The notes under the pieces are model-generated. The model made no database searches. It saw only the letters and a list, made by a program, of their open reading frames with translations, and was not told where the DNA came from. 64,000 nt of DNA, taken from the NCBI GenBank assembly GCA_040437565.1, contig JBDOQK010000001.1, positions 248,001 to 312,000 on the forward strand, written 5' to 3'. Positions 59,530-64,000 of this stretch are shown piece by piece (the first letter of the stretch is position 1; each line of letters opens with the position of its first letter). The position numbers and the translations under genes are program-made. Source of the DNA: Albugo candida (Eukaryota > Oomycota > Peronosporomycetes > Albuginales).

Positions 59530-60012
59530 ATGGTTCGAATGACGTCTCAGAGGTTGGCAATGGTTGGTACCGTTTTGCTTTACTCGACTGCCCAGCACCC
59601 AGTGTTGGGTAAGCAATCACAATCAGAACAAGACGAATATTATAAGAGACTTGATACTTACACCAAGGCCACTACTGATCGTCTAAAGGGACTTGTGGGA
59701 GCTTTGCAAAGCGGTAACGTGCCTAGTTTTCATGAAATCGTAGCTCATAGAGTGATTTCTCTTCGAATTTGATCAGATCCTAGTTCTGTGGATACAGAAG
59801 ATCTGGTTTCGCAGCTAAAAGAGATCAGTCTACTCGCGTCGGAAACAGAAGAAGCTGCAATCAGCCTGTCATATAGAAAAACCAATGATAACATGATAGC
59901 GAGAAAAAGCAGCCTCGAAAATTACCAAGAAGAGGAGACATCTTCCAGCTCCGCCTCCCCCAGTCAAAATCGAAAATCAAAAAATAAAAAAAAGAGAAAG
60001 ATTCTTCGATAA
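59530..60012 (+). CDS. Small protein A of a tandem pair, possible secreted protein
   Basis: Exons 59530-59713 and 59777-60012 (63-bp intron) give 139 residues. The start MVRMTSQRLAMVGTVLLYST, followed by AQHPVLG, has a short basic n-region and a hydrophobic stretch that could be a signal peptide, though a weak one. The rest is polar and helical (DTYTKATTDRLKGLVGAL; DTEDLVSQLKEISLLASETE), ending in a lysine-rich tail (NRKSKNKKKRKILR). The intron position and phase match paralogue B exactly, and both introns are 63 bp. There is no RxLR or CHxC motif and no known domain. Small secreted proteins of this kind are frequent in pathogenic oomycetes; effector function is speculation. Confidence 0.55.
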
Positions 60013-60804
60013 TTTCAACTTACACATTGGTAAACACGGGTTAGACAACTCCGACAATCATGTGTTTTCTTTACAAACCTGAGACTTGGAACAAATCAAG
60101 CAGCATGAAATAAACTTATTTTCCAAGATTATGAAACATTAGTAACTAATTCTCCCTTCGCGAGATATTCTGAAGTCTGTTCCAGTAAGGCTGCCGCTTA
60201 TCTGTAAAGCGAGCCTCCCTACGCACTTAATCGATTCCTTCACTCTTCGATGTAGTCACGTTCCCCTGCATACTCATATGTTATACCATTCGTTTGGCAT
60301 AATCCAATCAACGAGGTCTGTTGTGCCCTCTTTTAGCGCACCAATGTGTGATCTTGCTCTGCTTTTGCTCTGAAGTATTATTCTATTGCAATATATCCAA
60401 CTACCACTGATTGACATATTGCCAAAAATCAGAAAGATGCAAAGTGCATGTAGAAGAACGCCTACATTATCAAATCTGCACGCTAAATTTCTATCGTCGC
60501 TAAGTGCATCATCAACGGCGCCGGAACTGCTTTGCGATTCTTTCTTTCATTCCTTACCAAAGGTGTCTCTTTCCATATAACGGAAACTTGGCGCACAATT
60601 AAGACATAACGTTGACTTCAGATTCCTCCAAAGTTGTAGCATTCTTCCTGCCTAGAAACGATAGAAGTATACAGGTTTTATTGTACTTAATAAGTTGGGT
60701 TTTATTCGTCTGAACTCTCTCATAAAGCAAACGTCGCAGCATTAGTTTACTCATTTTTCAATACACTTTCGACCACTCACACCGAATCAAATCAATTAGC
60801 GGGA
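60013..60804. other. Spacer between the tandem genes
   Basis: About 790 bp, mostly the duplicated downstream and upstream segments. A 64-codon plus-strand frame at 60386-60580 (KMQSACRRTPTLSNLHAKFL) lies in the part that is repeated at about 62050-62150, where it is no longer open, so I do not call it a gene. Confidence 0.4.
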
Positions 60805-61266
60805 ATGGTTCAAATCATGTGGCAAACGTTGACAATGGTCGGATCCGTTTTGCTTTACTCGACTGAGCAGCACCGAGTGTTGTCCAAGCGATCACGATCA
60901 GGTCGGAATGATGAAGTACAATGGAGCCAACTACTTCTTGACACAGTTCAACGTGCATATGACGAAGGTTTAAAGATTGAAGTAGATGAACTCCGCAAGG
61001 AAATCTCCGGATTGCAGAAAGAAAACGATTTGAGTAAAAGAATTAATGAAAACATCAATCACGGTAATGTATCTAACCTCCATTACCCGTAGCCTGAAGT
61101 ATATTGCTCACTTCAAATACCATCAGATATTGAAGCTCTGGTGGAACGAATAGAAGCGGCGGCACAACGCTTCCACAATACTAACAAGCTTCAAGCTGAC
61201 GAGTTACATCCGCTATCTTCCACTTCTCAGTCTAACCGAGAATCACAGAAAAAACTTCTTCGATAA
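60805..61266 (+). CDS. Small protein B of a tandem pair, possible secreted protein
   Basis: Exons 60805-61063 and 61127-61266 (63-bp intron) give 132 residues. It aligns with paralogue A at the start (MVQIMWQTLTMVGSVLLYST against MVRMTSQRLAMVGTVLLYST), at the intron (phase 1, same length) and at the end (KKLLR against KKRKILR). The centre differs and is a stronger coiled coil (EVDELRKEISGLQKENDLSK). After the possible signal peptide comes the basic stretch SKRSRSGR. Both copies keep open frames although they have diverged, which argues for selection on the proteins. Without evidence of expression the call stays provisional. Confidence 0.55.
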
Positions 61267-64000
61267 TCTTTATACCTCCACTCTCGTCAACACGTATTGG
61301 GCACCCGTCGAAAAAGCATGTTTTCACAACCTGCTCTAAAATTGGAAGATATTACATAAAATATACTCACTCTTTCGAGTTTATGATATCTTAGGAACCG
61401 ATTCTCATTGCGTTAGTTATTAGAAAGTCTGTTCCACCTTCAGCTACCGCTTTTTGGTTTCGCCACACTCCCTACGCAATGCCTTGTTTTCCTCTATTGC
61501 TCAATGTAACCACGTTCCCTATTACATTCCCATGCTAAACTGCTTGTTTGGCATAATCCAATCAGTGCTTTGTTAATAATCTAATTCCAGATTCCAAAAA
61601 CTTCTTTTGTTATCAACTCCTTTTAGTTCACCTATAGTTGCTCTTGCTCTGCTTTTGCTGTGAATTATCATTCTATCGCAATATAGCGTAACTACCACTG
61701 ATTGACACTTCTTTAGACAAGAATTTACAGAGGAAAGTTGTCAAGGATTGTTGCGATAATTCTGCTCGTCAACTTCTACTAAGGCGATGAGGGGAATTCA
61801 GCACCGACCTTCATCTTCTCTGAGCAAGTGCTCCTGTAGCCTCAGACCAATTTTATCTAGATACCCTGGAATCTTTGACAATCGCGGCTTCTCGGATTCT
61901 TGAGACGCCAAATCGGTTTCGGTCGTATTGCTTTCCCTGCTCTTTTCCAAACAAATCGAGCACCGGTAAATACTAATTCACGAGTACGGATAAAGGAAAC
62001 ACCGAACAGAATTATTGAGGTTTTGTATAATGCCAAACAATCCGGAAGACACAAATCGTATAGAGAACGACGCCTCCATTATCAAATCTACAAGCAATAT
62101 TGCTGTCGTCACTAAATGGATCATCAGCGGTGTCGGAACCGCAAGATTTTGCACAGTATTCAATGGCGACATACTATGAGGTATTGAAGACGTGACACAT
62201 GTGTTCGAATGCCAGCGGTGCAGGGAATGTAATACAATCAATGTAGACACATACAAGAGATAGGGATTGATATTGTACTACCTATCATCTTTGTCCATAC
62301 TCAGATAGCGGCGAGATAATGGTATAAAGTAGCAGGTCTGACTCATATAGGCTGGGATCATCTTTGATTCGCAAGGTTGAGTGTTTCCGTAGGTCGAAGT
62401 GTGTGCACTACCGTAATCGCAGCAAGTTGGCGCTATGGAGTCCCAAATGCAAGTAGAACCAGAAATGAGCTCAATTTCCACTGTTGGCGTGCAATAAGCG
62501 CGTGCGGAATTCGCATCGTCGATCCTTGCGTACAAACTCCGAAAACTCTACGGTAGAGTTCAAAGTTTGCTAATAGCAAGACTATAATTGCGTTTGTGTC
62601 AAAGCGCAGGCCATGTAGGATATATCGTAACGCAATATTCCGCTCCAAAAAGAGTAGAAGCATTACTGTTCCAACCGTGAACGTAGTCAAGCATTACGCC
62701 TTTGCTGCTCTAAATGGTGTAGCTCATTGAGCAAATGCAGGACGAGATAACGTTTCGATGTGTATAAAGCTCGCGATTTAAGCAGCGTTATCGGTTGGTC
62801 CTTCGTCTCCGCCTTGATTCCATCGGAGAATAGCGTACATTGTATCTAGAGGGTCACCAGAGATTCATGTACATGTATCGATACAACTTTGGAACTCTAA
62901 TTGCGCTCAACACCGCCTTGAGCTCAATATATTTTGCAATTGATACCGCTGGGTGCTGCAAAGTGGCTAGCATCCTACAACAAAACTGCTACCTTCACGA
63001 GACAGGGTCTTTCGCTAGTCATCTATCTCTTGTGCGTCCCAAACAATAAAGCAGGTCTAGAAAGCGAAGTTGGAGGCATTAAATCCCCACGGTCGCCAAA
63101 AGCTGCATGCTGATAATATCTGTTTGCAATCACTTCGAATTCACACGATGCATCCCACCTCCGAAATTGCGAACTCGTACGCTTGTCACCCGAAATGTGA
63201 TATGTCTTGGCTGAGATCGCACAAGCAATCATAACACGCTTGAAATGTTCAGACACTCAAGAAGAAAAAATAGGTCCAAGAGTGCATCATCCAACAAACC
63301 GCTCGAAAGTGCTCTCCAAATCGAACAATTCGGTTGTACATACAGAAGAGCTTTCACGGTCAAAGTCATAAAGTTCTCGCTCCTCACGGAACAATTTCTA
63401 TTCCATAATCAAAGATATTGACATCAACCAAACGTTTGGACATCGTACTAAATTCAGCAAAAAAAAAGAATAAGAAATTCCTTCATTGGAAAATCCTGGA
63501 AATGGAGCTGATCGTAAATTTAATGAATTCCTGGTTTCTCAGTGTCTATCCTTTGATCCACAATTTTTCGGTAATTTCCTTCTGTTCGATGTCGCAGTAT
63601 ATAGCCTTTGCTGAATATATCGCTAATCAAGCATTCTTCTTTATATCGCAAGACACTACAGTGGACCACCGTGTCTTTGCGGCCCAAGGTAGAAATCCAG
63701 TTTTCATCGCAAGGAGTGGATCGCTGTAGCCAAGCCTTGAAGCAGATACACCAACACCTCATTCAGCAGTTCTTCTCATTGATACGACTCAGCATTTAAA
63801 ACAGAAATTTCGAAATAAAAAAAGTTGCATCGAGAATTCTCTGTGGTGAGCTTCCTTTCAGCTTTGTCGACGAACCTCTATCAGCTTCCTATCGGTTCCC
63901 ATTCGACTCCCTTTCCTTTAAAGTACAATCCGAAAGCAGGCCATTAATAATGGATTTCGCCACGTTCAGGCGAATTCGACTTTGTAAGTTACATTTCTGA
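61267..64000. other. Right end without a clear gene
   Basis: 2.7 kb. The first 470 bp are the end of the tandem duplication. A minus-strand frame at 62278-62535 is cysteine-containing (ARAYCTPTVEIELISGST, DSIAPTCCDYG), and the overlapping minus frame 62433-62690 begins with a hydrophobic stretch (MTTFTVGTVMLLLFL); together they might be exons of a small secreted protein, but no splice joins them convincingly. Nothing is recognised at 62700-64000. Confidence 0.35.

Larger units (their letters stand above)
59290..61740 (+). repeat. Diverged tandem duplication of about 1.3 kb
   Basis: Segment A, about 59290-60560, and segment B, about 60590-61740, are alignable along most of their length, including sequence upstream of the genes (CGTTGACTTC..., TTTTATTCGTC), the genes themselves and downstream marks (TTTGGCATAATCCAATCA; CTTGCTCTGCTTTTGCT; ACTACCACTGATTGACA). 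Unlike the gap-linked duplications, the two differ at many positions and lie in one contig, so this is a genuine, fairly old duplication. A further fragment at about 62050-62150 resembles 60440-60530 (CATTATCAAATCT). Confidence 0.8.

Noticed and set aside
1-64000. tRNA, rRNA or other structured RNA genes
   Set aside because: Scanning for the B-box consensus (GTTCGAATC and variants) and for rRNA-like stretches gave no candidate with a matching fold. A covariance-model search could still find one.

Overview
The window looks like nuclear DNA of an oomycete, and by gene style and compactness possibly an Albugo-like white rust; the genus is inference. Genes lie a few hundred bases apart on both strands. 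Introns are short, mostly 45-70 bp, and often begin GTACG. The gene content is broadly eukaryotic (cyclin H, CK2 alpha, Cdc45, kinesin-5), with families known from oomycetes, such as HGGG-type zinc-finger arrays and a CAMTA-like factor.

This is a draft scaffold. It contains fifteen runs of exactly 100 N. At thirteen of them the sequence after the gap repeats the sequence before it exactly, over 9 to 2752 bp, so the apparent tandem duplications are unmerged contig overlaps. A fourteenth gap sits in a 93-bp minisatellite. Only the gap at 39607-39706 shows no overlap. Many genes therefore appear 1.3 to 2 times, and some must be read across a gap. I give one reference copy per gene and mark the others as false copies.

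Layout. 1-5.9 kb: gene-poor, with a decayed Mutator-like DNA transposon carrying about 88-bp terminal inverted repeats (1750-3267). 6-18 kb: a protein with four DNA polymerase beta-type N-terminal domains, cyclin H, a cwf18/CCDC12 splicing factor, an HGGG zinc-finger protein, AMMECR1, casein kinase 2 alpha, a flavin amine oxidase and a COMM-domain-only protein. 18-22 kb: no intact gene. 22-39 kb: Cdc45, a 1063-residue PPR protein, kinesin-5 and a MAPK-like kinase with a TKH activation motif. 39-52 kb: a partial coiled-coil gene, a histidine phosphatase-NAD kinase fusion, a CAMTA-like transcription factor, a small probably mitochondrial protein, a double-DEP protein and an unrecognised 260-residue gene. 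52-64 kb: mostly decayed sequence, the 93-bp minisatellite, and a tandem pair of diverged small genes that may encode secreted proteins.

Several genes are cell-cycle or replication factors (cyclin H in CAK/TFIIH, CK2, Cdc45 in the CMG helicase, kinesin-5 in the spindle), but nothing suggests that they form one system. The most unusual items are the phosphatase-NAD kinase fusion, the tandem pol beta-type domains without a polymerase domain, and the TKH kinase. All splice models were read by eye from GT/AG sites, reading frame and family similarity.
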